Made by a program: the position numbers and the translations under genes
Assembly: GCA_020200675.1 (NCBI GenBank)
Contig: JAIVIG010000448.1
Span: forward strand, 1-5,906
Direction: 5' to 3'
Length of the DNA: 5,906 nt
Origin: Actinomycetota bacterium
GTDB lineage: Bacteria; Actinomycetota; Rubrobacteria; Rubrobacterales; Rubrobacteraceae
The notes under the pieces: generated by a model
Seen by the model: only the letters and a program-made list of their open reading frames with translations
What the model was told of the DNA's origin: nothing
Databases searched by the model: none
Part shown: positions 5,888 through 5,906 of the stretch, piece by piece
Layout of the letters: each line of letters begins with the position of its first letter
Position numbering within the stretch: position 1 is the first letter of the stretch

Positions 5888-5906
5888 TTGGAGAACAGAA
5901 GAGTGG
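5888..5906 (+). CDS. Start of an unidentified gene cut by the window edge
   Basis: AGGAGG at 5872-5877 lies 10 bases before a TTG at 5888, which would begin a protein M-E-N-R-R-V. The preceding leader is AT-rich (AAAAAATTTAAAACAAAAGG), typical of a well-translated mRNA start. Only six codons are visible, so the product cannot be named. The palindromic promoter in front suggests regulated expression, perhaps by its own product. Confidence 0.45.

Noticed and set aside
1..5906. Mobile element, CRISPR array or defence system
   Set aside because: No transposase, integrase, regularly spaced repeats, terminal inverted repeats or nuclease/toxin motifs were seen on either strand.

Overview
The window is GC-rich bacterial chromosome with actinobacterial character: strongly G/C-ending codons, AGGAGG-type ribosome binding sites, and GTG and TTG starts. 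The gene content would fit a Rubrobacter-like actinomycete. That assignment is inference from composition and protein style, not from a marker gene. There is no rRNA, tRNA, CRISPR array, transposase or phage gene.

Layout. Bases 1-138 look like the tail of a plus-strand gene. Converging on it is a small minus-strand gene (146-373, 75 aa, unknown function) with a strong ribosome binding site. Upstream of that on the minus strand are a membrane O-acyltransferase with a C-terminal SGNH domain (467 to about 2303) and a DUF72/YecE-family protein (2371-3184). A short divergent intergenic region (3185-3304) separates these from a plus-strand group: a class IV-like histone-deacetylase-family amidohydrolase (3305-4228), a 187-bp gap with two tiny overlapping ORFs, a renalase-like FAD-dependent oxidoreductase (4416-5347) and a four-helix membrane protein of unknown function (5364-5797). 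A new gene begins at 5888 with a TTG start. It sits behind an AT-rich promoter whose TATAAT box is embedded in overlapping inverted repeats.

The most striking property is that the deacetylase is the only large gene that reads cleanly from end to end. The acyltransferase N-terminus, the DUF72 gene, the oxidoreductase and the membrane protein each need a change of frame to recover the family sequence, and the fragment at 1-138 may need one too. Two breaks are explained by a single extra A in the same CAAAG context. The oxidoreductase break also seems to have lost about a dozen codons. Such density, in unrelated genes on both strands, suggests uncorrected indel errors in the assembly more than gene decay, but the sequence alone cannot decide.

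Functionally these look like housekeeping and accessory genes rather than a defined new system. The acyltransferase probably acylates a cell-surface glycan. The deacetylase and oxidoreductase lie in the same direction and may be co-expressed; a shared role in acetylated-amine metabolism is only a hypothesis. The best candidates for unexplained biology are the palindromic promoter at the right edge, the small ORFs with ATGA stop/start overlaps around the deacetylase, and the 75-aa protein.
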